Shown here piece after piece: positions 43,483 to 55,609 of a stretch of DNA of 64,000 nucleotides; position 1 is the first letter of the stretch, and each line of letters starts with the position of its first letter. Origin of the DNA: Epinephelus fuscoguttatus (Eukaryota; Chordata; Actinopteri; Perciformes; Serranidae); NCBI RefSeq assembly GCF_011397635.1, contig NC_064757.1, positions 31,201,339-31,265,338 on the forward strand, written 5' to 3'. The notes below the pieces were generated by a model. The model ran no database searches. It was not told the DNA's origin and saw nothing but the letters and a program-made list of their open reading frames with translations. Position numbers and translations under genes: made by a program.

Positions 43483-44249
43483 ATGATGCAGTGGTTTGGA
43501 GCTCTGATCCTCTTTGTGACTCTGTCTGCAGGTAACAATTATGATTCACGTGTATTGGCTTGTAATATAATAATGACATTATGATTTTTTTTAAACAGTT
43601 GTCAAAATTTAAAGCACCATTTGCATAGTATTTGATTTTCAAAATACCCATACTGTTTAGAGAAACTTAAGATTCATATTTGTTAACTTGTTTGCATTTT
43701 CTTTCAAGTTTCTCTTCACCTTCTCTTTGTGAAAATGTATAAAACAATGAGCGTTAGATTTGAAGTATCTTAAACCCATTGTGACACTATTCTGTTTTTG
43801 TATAGCATTTGGATTGAGATGCCACTCATGTTCAGGCAAATCCTGCACTGGCCCAATAGATTGTCCTCCCAACTTCGACCGTTGTGCCACCGCTGAAGTG
43901 AATGGTGAGTTGTTCTTCCGCAGTTAATATTAAGTATTTCAGAGTGACTGTCTATCTATATGAGCGGATATATTGCTGTACTAAATGACTGGTTGCTTTT
44001 ATTGTTGTTGAAACTGAGTTTTTTCCATCATGTATTGCAGGTCAAGTTGTCAAGAGCTGCATGACCAAAAGTAATTGTGTTAATCCCATTAAGTGCTGTG
44101 AGGGGGACCTGTGTAATGGCAGCCCAGCTGGTCCAACCCCCAAACCCCCTGGTCCCACCTCCAAACCCACTGGTTCCAGCAACATACCCACTGGTTCCAG
44201 TGTCCTCCTTTTACTGGCATCCTCAGGCATCATCACACTCTTTCTCTGA
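43483..44249 (+). CDS. Ly6-5: Ly6/uPAR protein with a two-unit Pro/Thr stalk
   Basis: Exons 43483-43531, 43806-43904 and 44041-44249 encode 118 residues; two ATGs stand in tandem (43483, 43486). The first donor is GTAACA. Layout: signal peptide as in Ly6-4, LU domain with cysteines 22, 25, 30, 36, 43, 56, 62, 68, 69 and 74, stalk GPTPKPPGPTSKPT (80-93), GSSNIPTGSS, GPI signal. Exon 2 differs from Ly6-4 by one silent base and intron 2 by one base. Yet the first 51 bases of exon 3 differ by seven, all changing amino acids (loop MTKSN here, IFKNI in Ly6-4). Polyadenylation signals are at 44316-44321 and 44373-44378. It is expected to be a GPI-anchored extracellular protein; partner unknown. Confidence 0.88.
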
Positions 44250-44399
44250 GGCTCTGGAGCAGCTACAGCTGAAGAATATTTGTCTTCTGTCTTACCCACT
44301 GTGTAACTCTGGAAGAATAAACAAAATTTCAAAATGTAAAATCTGTAAATGACTGCAGATCATTGTTTGTTCAATAAAAACACAATGTGGTTGACCAAT

Positions 44400-45200
44400 G
44401 AATTTTTTAATTCTTTAAGTTCTGTGGAAACCCAGTTAGAAACATGAGTGAAGATTGATGGAGCAGATCAGCAGACACAAATACAGTGTAGAAAATATTT
44501 GGTGTCTGATATTGAGCTGGAACAGTCTGTCGAATAACTTGTTTTTTATGTACTTGGACCTGCCAAAATATATTTTATCTTTTTTAAAGACAGCACACCC
44601 CTCTTCAGAGGTGGAATAAAGATGAGGAAATCCAGCAATGTGGCAAAAATAGCACACTGATAACTAAACAGTCTTCACACGTTAAAACTCTGAGGACAGT
44701 CTACAGATAACACAACAGGCTGGTGGTTTACAAGTGAAAAGTACGTAGTGGTTAAATCTTTTAGTTTAGTTTGCACACAGGAGCTTAAACAAAGATGAAT
44801 TCATTAAAAAAACTGTAAAATAAAGAATATCGTTATGGTCATGTTCATGTTTTCAGCTCATTCTGTTCAAGGTACTGTATGAACACAAAAGTGCAAGAAA
44901 ATGTGTGTTTCTTTGTCAGTGTACCTTCATAATCCAGGAATTATCTATTCACTGCAATACAAAGACCGTTAACATTGGCAATCATTCAATTAGGAAACAC
45001 TTCCCTTCAGCTTTTCAAACTCTGTTGTGTCACAATGGAAACACCCAGACAAAATCCCTTAAACTTTATTTGACCTTTTTCACGCAGAAGTGAATCTAGT
45101 TTACCTGCATGTCTGCCACAAAAGCATATAAATGATATTTTTAAATAACACTTGTATTTTTAGAAACGTTCTGTGTTTTTTTACCAGTCAAAGCCAGTGT
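44400..45200 (+). repeat. Ly6-5 3' flank, duplicated from the Ly6-3 3' flank
   Basis: Segments of this flank match the flank after Ly6-3: 'gaggaaatccagcaatgtgg' and the DNA after it (35255-35300 and 44620-44650), 'gtgcaagaaaatgtgt' (38000 and 44890), and 'aaactctgttgtgtcaca' (39478 and 45018). The Ly6-3 flank is longer because of the insertions at 35500-37871 and 38101-39390. This shows block duplication of gene plus flank. Confidence 0.6.
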
Positions 45201-46440
45201 GTAAGATTTGTTGGTGCCATCTGGTGGTAGCATCAAGGAAGGCTCCAGTTTACAGCAATTGTTTAAATTTTCAACCAACAAAAACCATAAAAAAAAATAT
45301 TGTGAAATATAGTCTTATCCTATAATAATCTTACATAATGTGACTGAACATTTCAAAAATTAGTGCTGGCTCTAGCTTATTTAGCATAATTATTTTCAGG
45401 CAGAGCCTTTATATGACTTAATTGGTGGTGTGCTTTACTTTCATGCCAGAAATCAACATGAGAGCAGACAAACGTATTCAGACGGCAGAACCTCACATAC
45501 TTTGCAGTGTCAGTGCTTAAAAATGTTAAGGTGCAATGCAGAGGTGAGTGTTTAATCCATAGAAACAGAATGAGACAATTGAAATTCTTTTTAAAAGAAA
45601 CGTAGAGAGATGGTCAGAGTGGTGCCCATTTTAATGTGTACCATTGCCACTGAGTAGTGCAGGAATGAGTCCTAAAACCTGGAACTCGGTTAGCATTTCT
45701 GCTCTTCTGTTTCCCTCGACTTGAAGTCAAAGGGGTCTTTGGTTACATAAAATAAGGCCTGTTATTAACACCCTGAGGCCCCCCCTTTAAGGTCATGTCT
45801 GTCAGCCAAGACACAGCACGATTTTAAGACTCCACAATTGCGTAGTCTGACATAGTGACTGCCGGAACGGACAAAAATGCCGTGTGGTGTGAGCCAGGCA
45901 TAAGTCATGTGACCATAGTGTGGTTTGTTCGCATTAGCTTTTTATCTCTGGCGATTGCATTTGCACTTCACAAATCATAAAAGTGGTATTCATTTTTCAT
46001 TTGTGAAGATTATCTTGCTGAAGTGAGTATCATTAACTTTTCTTTGCCACAGAGATTATTTTCTTCAAGAATCCAAAATCTATAGAAAAATCCCACTGAT
46101 TTTTTGACGAGGGAACCAGGGCGACACCTACGTCTACGTCGGACTACAAAAAAAACAAACCAAAAAAAAAAAAACATCACCACTGCAGCCCTTTGTTGCA
46201 AACACTGGGTACATTCACATATACTCACTCCAAGCTGGACCATTCGTAAATTCAGAGCACTGTTTGAATGTACCTTTTGATTATTCAGAACACCACACTT
46301 TTGGAGCAGCAGAGTATGTACAGTGAAAACATAATGGACCAAGGCAGCTCGCCTATGCAACCCCAGAACAGAGATTATGTTTCTCAGACACGTGATCTCT
46401 AAGACTGATGTAAAACTTCCTCCCTTTAATGTAGGTTTTG
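45200..46440. other. No recognised gene; scattered repeat debris
   Basis: AT-rich DNA. Short pieces look like worn transposons (for example around 45780-45910 and the A-rich 46145-46175), but I see no paired ends, no frame with a known domain and no RNA gene. Confidence 0.25.
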
Positions 46441-46800
46441 AATCAGTTTAACACGCAGTCAGAGAGATGGTCAGTTGTATCAAATGCTGCGCTTAGGTCC
46501 AAGAGGACAAGAACTGAGACCTTATTTTCATCAGAATTTAGTTTGAGGTCACTGACTCCTCCAGGATACTATTCTCTTTGAGAGAGGACGTTGTTTGCAC
46601 TTAAACTATTTTTTTTAAGTATCTTACTAATGAATCTGAGGTTGGCTATCAGTGCATTCCCATCAAGGTTGTGTTTCTTTAGTATGGGTTTTACAACAGC
46701 TGTTTTGAAGGCATCTGGGAAGATGCCTGTTTGAAGAGATGTATTTATAATCCTCAGAACTTGACTTGAAACACTGTTGAACACCCGCTTATAAAAAGCT
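46440..46800 (-). mobile_element. LINE reverse-transcriptase N-terminal scrap
   Basis: On the minus strand 46569-46784 encodes 'VLRIINTSLQTGIFPDAFKT' followed by 'AVVKPILKKHNLD' and 'ISKILKK', the start of an L2-like reverse-transcriptase domain. The adjoining 46440-46560 ('caaatgctgcgcttaggtcc') is part of the same or another worn repeat. Confidence 0.55.
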
Positions 46801-46937
46801 GTAGGTAGAGGGTCGATACAAGAGGTGGAGGAGATATACTGATTGACAGTCTGTTATACAGCTGAATTTCCCCATGATTACATCTTTTTTACAGGGTTTA
46901 CTGATGTCATCTGTGCTTACATTCAATGTCTGCTGTA

Positions 46938-48314
46938 GGGGAGACTGGGGTTAGATGAGCCACTTTTCATATTCAGGATCACTACATCAAGGCTATTATA
47001 GTTTTGTTGCTAACTAATATATGTGCATATATTTCAGGATGTTGTGCACCCCTACAAACAAACAGAATGAGTGTAAACATAACTGTTTTGAAAATATAGC
47101 ATGTCCAAAAAAAGTGGTCTTGTGGCACAATTTACCCTGTGTCTGGGGTAAGTTGAGCATAGGAGTTGGGTAAGTTGAGCCATCTCCCTCCTTCCCTCCC
47201 CTTCCCTCCCCCCGCCCTCCCTCCTACCTCCCTTCCCCCCACCTCACCTTCTCTCCTCCCCCTCTCTCTCTCCCTCCCTGGGTTAAGATATTCCAGTTAT
47301 ACATGTCTGTACTGAATTAAATAAGACGCTTCTTCAAATCCATGTGTATTTTTATTTATAATACACAATTCAACAGGTACAAATCTTTTTTTTTAAATTA
47401 TTTTTCAATATAACAACTTCAAAACATTTTAACATAGGCCTGAGAATGCCTTAAAGTACGCTTAGCAAGAGAACCTTAACAGCTGTGTTTCGGAAAGAAA
47501 ACACTGAACTAAATCCATAGACGTGAATCCTAGTTTGGTGTCCTTGCTAACAGGAGGGCCAATTGTGGAATTGTATTATAATAATTTGAACTTGTTTATT
47601 AACACATTTGAGCATTCTGAACCGAAACTCTCATTCTCTCATCATCCTTTCTCTATATGTCCTCTTTCATCCTCTCTAAACTCCTCCCTCCATCTTACTC
47701 TTGTTCCATCCACCACCCTCCCTCCTTCCATCCATATCCCACCTGCCCCTTTACTCAATATCCCACCTGTCCAGGTTGCAGGGGAATACAAACTGCTGGG
47801 ACTCTGAGGTTTGGGGAGTTTTGCAATTACATCGCTTCTTGGGAAGAATCCCTCATCTTTCTCCTTGAAAGTAAAGCTTGGTTTACCATATCCAGCTTTG
47901 CCTCTTCTCAGAAACTTGCCCCTGGTCAAATTGCTCAACTTACCCCATAGCTACCATACTGACTTTATTAGCCCTCACAGCTAAAATGGTGCACTTTCAT
48001 GCTAGCTGTACTACCTCATTTTGAAGTTAATAAATACCACAATTGGTGTATAAAACAAATTAAAAATTATCTATTTTGGTCTAAACACAATCCCCATGAA
48101 ACTTATGATAGACTAAATTCACTTTCATGAGTGAAAAATGCTTTTTTGGACATAAATCTCTAACCACTCAACCCATGTGGTTCTTACCTTCACAGACTCC
48201 ATAAAATGATGCCTTCCTCCTAAATATTTGGTCACATGCTCAATTTTATTGACCGTTTCCTAGCAACAAGGGGTGGCTCAATTTACCCTTTGGCTCAATT
48301 TACCCCAGTCTCCC
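46938..48314. mobile_element. TIR element with GGGGAGACTGGGG ends
   Basis: TA-flanked (46936-46937, 48315-48316), 1,377 bp, ends GGGGAGACTGGGGTTAGATG and TCAATTTACCCCAGTCTCCC. Motifs of the type 'gtaagttgagc' / 'ggctcaatttaccc' recur near both ends. A long pyrimidine tract (47168-47280) lies inside. No transposase is seen. It shares the end motif with 38101-38975. Confidence 0.7.
47168..47280. repeat. Long C/T-only tract
   Basis: About 110 bases, almost purely C and T (CTCCCTCCTTCCCTCCCC type, ending CTCTCTCTCTCCCTCCCTGG). It could form triplex DNA and is inside the TIR element. Confidence 0.85.
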
Positions 48315-48320
48315 TACTCC

Positions 48321-49083
48321 TGGGGCCATATTCACAAACATTCTGAGAACACTTTCAGAGAGCTCCTAACTTAGCCCAAAATCTTTTAGTAAGGAGTCCT
48401 AGCTTAAGAGTGATATAACAAAGTTCTCAGAGCAACTGTGAGCAAGGAAGGGACAGAAACTTTTATCTTAATGAGAAGGTGTGGTTGACCCTGTTGCTAG
48501 GTGTGATGCGCTTTTGTGAGCCTGCAAGGTGTGGACACCCAGTGGCAATGACATGAACTGCATCACAATATGAGATTGACAGTGCTGTCATTGTTGGTTT
48601 GATCACCATGCTGATGGAAGGTTGAGACAGACACAAGTCATCACTGCTGCACTGTTACAGTTTTACAGTTTTCAAAATATCTTGGTATTGTGATCATTTT
48701 ACTTCTGGTGTTACAGTGTTATTTTGTTAGGTGGGAAATGTGTGTGTATCCCTAATGAGATCGACTGTATTATCCCTGTACAATCTAATCTGTGGCATTT
48801 CATCTATTCACTGTGTTTTTGTCTTCAGAGAGTATTTCTCTGACCTCTTTGTGTTTCCACCATTTTCTCCTATGATTAAGAAACTCTCTACACCTCTCTA
48901 CTCCCAACAGTTTTTCACCTTAGGAGCTCTTTTAAGGGCTAAGATGCTCTGTGAATAACTTTTATCTTTACAAGTACCTAGTCTTAACTTTAAGGGGAAA
49001 ACATCACAATTCTAAGAATTTTCTTAGACTTTCGTCACTAGGAGCACCTCTTAGCACTAGGAAGCTTTGTGAATATGGCCCCA
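48321..49083. mobile_element. Harbinger-like MITE with TGGGGCCATATTCACAAA ends
   Basis: Inverted ends TGGGGCCATATTCACAAA and TTTGTGAATATGGCCCCA bound 763 bp. The subterminal regions are filled with 'ctaag/cttag' and 'agagctc' motifs in both orientations. It abuts the preceding TIR element with only six bases between. No coding region. The Harbinger-like label rests on terminus style only. Confidence 0.65.
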
Positions 49084-49628
49084 GTTTTATTTCTGTCACT
49101 CTACTGGCTCTCTGTGCTAAGGTTGGCATAGCTTAGTTCAGCTGATAAGGCAAATAGAGTCACAAGGCTGACATGGACAGCATGTTAGAAAATGGCATCT
49201 TTGAGAACTACCTGTTTTACAAGACAAATCAGTAGCATTAGTGACATAAACCTATTTCTTGTTGTGGACCAAAAAAATTCTAATATTACAAATGTTTGTT
49301 TGTTTTTAAATCCACCTGAGCTGTGGAATTTAACTAAAATGAAAAAGGGAGCACTTTTTGACACTGAAATGACTGAATGGAACAACAGCATATTGTTGAC
49401 ATAAAATACTTGCAGTCTGTTGATCATGGGGAACACTCAAAATTTAAACCCAGGATAACGTGAATTTACTGTATATACACCCAAACACTTTCCGACAAAT
49501 TAAAAGAAAAAAGTTGATAAATAGAAAGAACAAGCAGCTGACAAAAGAGTCACATGTTGTCAGTGCAATGCTAATTAATGCATGTTAGCTTTAACGTAGG
49601 TAGCTTGAAACGTTTTCGGTAATACACC

Positions 49629-52148
49629 CAGTGGTCGAATTGAGGGTGGATGAGGGGGGATGCCACCCCTTTGTTAGAAAATTGACCAAAAAGCATCCCC
49701 CTTATTAACCTTGACCAAAAAGCATACCCCTTGTTAATCTAGAATCTGTGTGTGCAGGCACGGACGTAATTTGAGGGGGGAGCACACGGAACATGTCCCC
49801 CGCACTTCCCATGTCTGTGTCCTCCATCCCCCGCACTTTTTTACAGCCTTAACATGTGATAACGTGTGTTTCCAAGCCGTCTTTAGACGCACCATAAGAA
49901 GACTGCGCCAGGCGGCATACACATGCTCTCGTGTGGTGATCTGAATCAATCACAGACCAGACATGTGCTGCTGGGCAGTGCTGCTATGTGTTAACTATGT
50001 TCAGCAAACCAGCCAGCAAGAAGCAAAAAACCTTGCAGTTTCTTCCAAACAAACTGTGTAAGTTGAGTAATGCTGTTGCATATAGATAATGTTAGCTAAA
50101 TGATGACTAATTAATAGAGGCCATTATATCAAGTTAAACTGGTTAAAGTCTGTGTAAAGCAGCAAAAAATGTCTGTTATAAGTTTGTCACATCACAGAAA
50201 TATGTGTCATTAATCACTGAGCCAAATTTGAAAGATTAAAAAAATCACTAAGTATATAAAATCAGCTCTCAAAATATTGGAAAAACAAGCACTTCTCTCT
50301 GCTGTGAAACGCTGGGGGCGTGTCTGGAGGGGTATGTCTGAAGCCTCTTGTGTCTCATGACTCCAGGCTGCAGCCATTCAGTCCACGCCCACTTGCGGGA
50401 GGGAAGCACCCTCCGTGTACTGTACATGAACATAACCCAGCACCAGCGGGCGGAACGGGAGGATGTAATCCAGGGAGGGAGAGTGTCGGTTCAGCTCCAC
50501 TGACTGAAATATTTTTTTCCAGCGGATGTCTTAGTTACAACATGATTGAGCTAACTGGAGTAGTTTCATGCCGTATCCGACAACGGGAGGCTTTTAACAG
50601 ATGACGTCCTGATGTTAGCTTTGCTGCTAGTGTTAGCTGTCACTGTTAGCAGCAGCCACTGATGCTCTCCAGACATTGTGATTTCCCAAAACTGAATAAA
50701 TACCACACATAGCAACACAAAACTGCTTTGCTAGCTCAATCATGTTGTAACTAAGACATCCACTGGAAAAAAAAAATTTTTTCACGGACCATTTATTGAG
50801 TTATTACAGACGCCGCTAACGGCTAACAGCTAATGGTTAGCCCAGCTAATCTACGATAACCATGTTATTATTACAAAACGTGCACACAGAAATAGTAACG
50901 TTTGTTCAATCATTGTGTTGATAGACTTTACAAACATCAGAATAGTTTAAATGGTGATATAGTGACGTGAAAAATGCGAGATATACATATATATAGTTAA
51001 ACTCTGCTGATTTTCTACCCGAAAGTATTTGTGAATAACGAGGCCATTCCCTCTATTCATACTGCTTCTTCTTCTTCTCTCAATTTATTGGTGGATCGCA
51101 AACAACTTCCAGGTGCATACCGCCAATTACTGTACAAGAGTGTGTATTTATACTGCAACACCCTCAGGGGGCATGTTTGTAGCAGGGATAGCTCCGTTAC
51201 ATAACGCAGCTATGATTTAAGGCCCGCCCACTAAATCCAGAACACAGAAACCTAGAAACACAGTTTGTGAAGCCTAGCTCCACAATTCAATTGTAAATGG
51301 TTGAAAGGCTATTTTACACATTTTGAGGAATACTTTTATGACCTATTTAATATGTTTAGAAGAAAATAGCAGAATTTGCTTTACACAGACTTTAACAAGA
51401 ATTCTAATGTTATGGTTACCTATGTCAAATCACTTGCTAGCTAGTTTCATGCAAGGAATAAGCCCACTCCTCCTTAATTTCTGCCCAGAACTTGTGCTCA
51501 CTATTGCTTTGCACTTGTTTTTAAAATCTTTAGTGCCACAATAGAAAGAGCAGGGTCAGGGAGGAGACAGTGGACCAGAGGCCAGCAAGGATGATTATGC
51601 AGGGTTCTCATAGGTGAGAAGAGATGATAACTGGCTGAGAGAAAATATCTATAGCATAAAAGTCACTGTGCGATTAATTTCCACAGCTATGTCACCACTA
51701 CTACTCTTAATTCTATTTCTAAATTTTGCTTTGCGCATTTATTATCTATATTATTGCAATAGACAGAAGAGGTACAGGGAGAAACCAGGCAGGTGTCAGG
51801 ACAGGGACCTGACAGCAGCTCCAATTATCAGCCCAAGGCTTCACAGATAAGGACAAATTATAACTGGATAAGGAAATGTCTATTGGATAAGAGTGATTCT
51901 AAGATTAATTTTCACAGCTATTTCAGAACTACTCTTATTTATACTCTAAAATGTTTTTTGTCTGTATTGCAATAGCAATACTATTACATTATGTGTGTTT
52001 TTAAAAGGCAGCAGGTATAGGTCATGCCATTTTTCTTTATCTTGATTAATTTTGCACATCTGTGCTGTCATATTTGATGATGTGTGCATGCAAAAAAATC
52101 AAAGCTACATTGCATCCCCCTTGTTAAAAATGAACAATTCGACCACTG
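49629..52148. mobile_element. Large hAT-type element, non-coding
   Basis: Inverted ends CAGTGGTCGAATTG and CAATTCGACCACTG with a perfect 8-bp duplication AATACACC (49621-49628, 52149-52156) define a 2,520-bp element. Motifs 'catccccctt(a/g)tta' lie near both ends. Inside I find an inverted repeat (50511-50554 with 50732-50776) and probably other insertions, but no transposase frame. It may be a composite of several elements. Confidence 0.75.
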
Positions 52149-52460
52149 AATACACCTGTTGCCATATTGACATAAGGTTAGCTATGACCTTTGAACAGGA
52201 ATGCAACTTTACAACTCTGTGTCCAGATGTATTGCAGATTCAGTGCCCAACCCTGTCGAGTCACTATAAAGACACATATTGCTGTAAATGCGTCCTCTTT
52301 AGCAATTCAAACTTGTATCACCAAACATACACAGGATGGCACCAAAGTCAGGAAGTCTCACATCCTGTTCAAAGTGGCTTCGACTAATAAATCACACAAA
52401 GCAACATTTATAGTTTTTTTTTTTTCATTTCTTACACACGTTTAGGACTCGGGTCCATGT

Positions 52461-52780
52461 CAATGGTTCGACAACCCATTGGTTCGACATCCCATTAGTC
52501 CAACTGTCTGCGGTGCTGAACGGCTTGCGGCGGGCGTATGGTGCACCGCGTCCGGCTTGAGGTGGAGCAGGCTCACGGCTTATGTGTTTGTCACTTTCTT
52601 TTTCATTTTAACCCACACCATGATCTTTTCCTGACCCTAACCAAGTGGTTTTTGTGCCTAAACCTAACCAGACCTTAACCACAGGGCATCATGATGATTT
52701 CGGAACGGACTTCGGAACAATGAGTTTAATATGGTCGGAACAATGGGATGTCGAACCAATGGGCTGTCGAACCAATGGGC
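52461..52780. mobile_element. MITE with GGTTCGACA repeat ends
   Basis: The ends are inverted repeats of about 36 bp: CAATGGTTCGACAACCCATT, then GGTTCGACATCCCATT, mirrored on the right as AATGGGATGTCGAACCAATG and onward. Each end contains the unit CCCATTGGTTCGACA in direct repeat. No coding capacity; no clear target duplication. Confidence 0.6.
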
Positions 52781-53431
52781 AGTTCCCTTAGGACTCATGG
52801 GTCAACTCAGTCTGATGCTCACACCTTTTCTGGTGAATGGGTAAACCACAACTTCATTTTCGTTTTAAAATAAGTTACCACACTTCGCTAAGAGAGATGC
52901 GAAACCTAACAGAATAATCATGTCAACACTTTGAGAACAGTATCAGCCTATTGAAACTCTCAGCTCTAAACAGTAGTGTCACGTCACCTTTTCCAGTAAG
53001 ATAGATAATAACTTTTTACCTCTGAGGCAGTGGGTATGACAGGTTGTCAGGTACATATGATCACATGGTCACATGATACAGGATGCAGATTCACATTCAG
53101 TTTTAGACATATTGAATTCAATGTTGAATCGTAAACTGTTTACTGTTCTTTCGCTTTTACTAAATTCCGTGAAATCTTTTTACAGCCTAACACTCAACCG
53201 TTTAACTGACTGTCTGAGGCAATAAACAAAAGCTCGTTTACTGTAACTTGTTTTAATCTCAGACACATTGCACAACTATATCATCACCTGCCCTGCATTT
53301 CAGAGAGTTAATTATTTCCAGAGCTATAACCAGCATAACTGTCATACCTGTCATGTGCAAACAGGAGACAAATAAAAGACAATCACCAAAACAAGTGGTA
53401 CACAATGTGACAGTGGTGGTGGAAAATGTCT

Positions 53432-54217
53432 CGTCTCGTCTCGTCTCGTCGTCCTCCGCTTATCCGGGTCCGGGTCGCAGGGGCAGCAGCCTCAGCAAAG
53501 AATCCCAGACAGTCCTCTCCCCAGCCACCTCCGTCAGCTCTTTCGAGGGAACCCCGAGGCGTTCCCAGGCCAGCCGGGCAATGTAATCCCTCCAGCGTGT
53601 CCTAGGGCGGCCCTGAGGTCTCCTCCGGTTGTACATGCCCGAAATACCTCCCAAGGGAGGTGTCCGGGAGGCATCCTTACCAGATGTCCGAACCACCTCA
53701 ACTGGCTCCTCTCGATGTGGAGGAGCAGCAGCTCTACTCCGAGTCCCTCCCGGATGTCCAAGCTCCTCACCCTATCTCTAAGGCTGAACCCAGCCACTCT
53801 GCGGAGGAAACTCATTTCGGCCGCTTGTACTCGCGATCTCGTTCTTTCGGTCACTACCCAAAGCTCGTGACCATAGGCGAGGGTTGGAACGTAGATCGAC
53901 CAGTAAATCGAGAGCTTCGCTTTCTGGCTAAGCTCCCTTTTCACCACAACAGACCAGTTAAGCATCTGCATCACTGCTGACGCCGCCCCAATCGGCCTGT
54001 CAATCTCCCGCTCCATCCTACCCTCACTCGTGAACAAGATCCCGAGATACTTAAACTCCTCCACCTGAGGCAGGACCTCCCCCCGACCTGGAGTGGGCAA
54101 TCCACCCTTTTCCGGCTGAGGACCATGGCCTCAGACTTGGAGGTGCTGATTCTCATCCCAGCCGTTTCACACTCGGCTGCGAACCGCCCCAGCGAGAGCT
54201 GGAGGTCACTGTTCAAT
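53432..54217 (-). mobile_element. 5'-truncated LINE (I/Nimb- or RTE-like), minus orientation
   Basis: On the minus strand, 53534-54216 encodes the C-terminal part of a LINE polyprotein: 'EEFKYLGILFTSEGRMEREI', 'AKLSIYWSIYVPTLAYGHEL', 'VQAAEMSFLRRVAGFSLRDR', 'IERSQLRWFGHLVRMPPGHL', and in a shifted frame 'RWRDYIARLAWERLG'. The 3' tail is a (CGTCT)n run at 53430-53450. One or more frameshifts break it. The same family is very common in fish; the exact clade is uncertain. Confidence 0.8.
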
Positions 54218-54239
54218 GGAGCTAGGATGGAGCTAGTGG

Positions 54240-55560
54240 AAAATGCTGATTTTTTTTTTTATTCCTGTGTAATTAGTGGGTTTCTGTTTTGCCCTTTGCA
54301 GAGTTACATCAATTATCAGTCCCCTCCCTAAAGATACAAATGCAGATGTACTTAGAGTTTTCCTCCCATTTTTTACAAGCAAGAAATGATCTATGTACTT
54401 CTTTGCACAGGACATCATACATCAGAGGAGCAGAGACAACTAATTTCAAACGTAAACATTTAAGTGTTGTGTTTAACATGCCCTGTGTTGGATGCAGTTA
54501 CAATGTGCTGTGCAAACATTTTCTTGATTTTAGCCACGACCCAGATTTTTAATCCGTTTCACCAGACCTCTGAAAGCAATTGACATATTAGGTAGAAAAT
54601 CGTAGCTAAAATTAGTCAGCGTTAGCTAGTGTAACCCTCATTTCTTGATGGTTGGTGTTCCCCACTTCTTCCGTGCTGTGGCTAATACACGGGCTACAAC
54701 ATTTGTTTCTTCCTCTTTGTTTAATTTTTATCAACACAGCAAGACAGTGCTAACACATCCCAACTTTGGGGTACAGCAACATCTCTTCACTGTTAAGCAC
54801 AAGGCACCCACTCTCTCTGTGTCTCACTCACACCTATCCGCACAAAACAAGGGCAGGTAGGAACCAATTAGCTCATAACCAAGGGGACAAATGACTTAAA
54901 CTCTGCACATGAAAATACAAATGAAACAATATACAAAGGACTATAAATGACCATGAAATGAAAATTTACCAGTTACTCAATAATGCTGAATATATTACTA
55001 CTTAAATATAAATAATGTACCCATTAATAAATAACACCGTAACTTAAAATAACCCCCAAAATATAATGTGTGCAGTAATTATGATACAGTAGTAACATTT
55101 GCCTGACAGTGGTGCATCCATGTACAGAGCTGAAATATAAAAGACAGTTATACTCAAGCACATTTATTCACCCAGCCAAAAACAAGACGCCAGTCGTTTC
55201 AGTTTTGGACCCAACTGCACACATAATATAAAATACTTGCATGCTTTCATTGGCTCGCTGTTTAACATTAGTAACGCTACCTGGTCTGATGGATGGAGTC
55301 ATTTGTAACAACAATCTTGTCCACACTGGGCAAATCATTCCGGCTGTGGGAAAAATCATCTCTGTTTTGTATAAATCACATTCTATTGTACTAGTCCATA
55401 CCCGTTGGTAGCTTTGTCACCTTCACCTACCTATGCCAATCCTCAATGCCTATATGCAGTTTCACATAGATTGACCACGTCAGTGAGTAGAAAAAGTGGG
55501 ACAGACAGAATAACTGACTGACAGAATGACACTGACAGTTTCTGTGATTATGCACAGCAT
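54240..55560. other. No recognised feature
   Basis: AT-rich sequence without a convincing frame, paired ends or RNA gene. 52785-53425 is likewise empty. Confidence 0.3.
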
Positions 55561-55609
55561 ACCATGCCATGACTTAGTCATACCCAAAATTAGAAGAAAA
55601 AACAAAACA

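Noticed and set aside
53534-54100. 188-residue minus-strand ORF as a host gene
   Set aside because: The motif series is that of a LINE polyprotein C-terminus, with a 5-base repeat tail and a cut 5' end.
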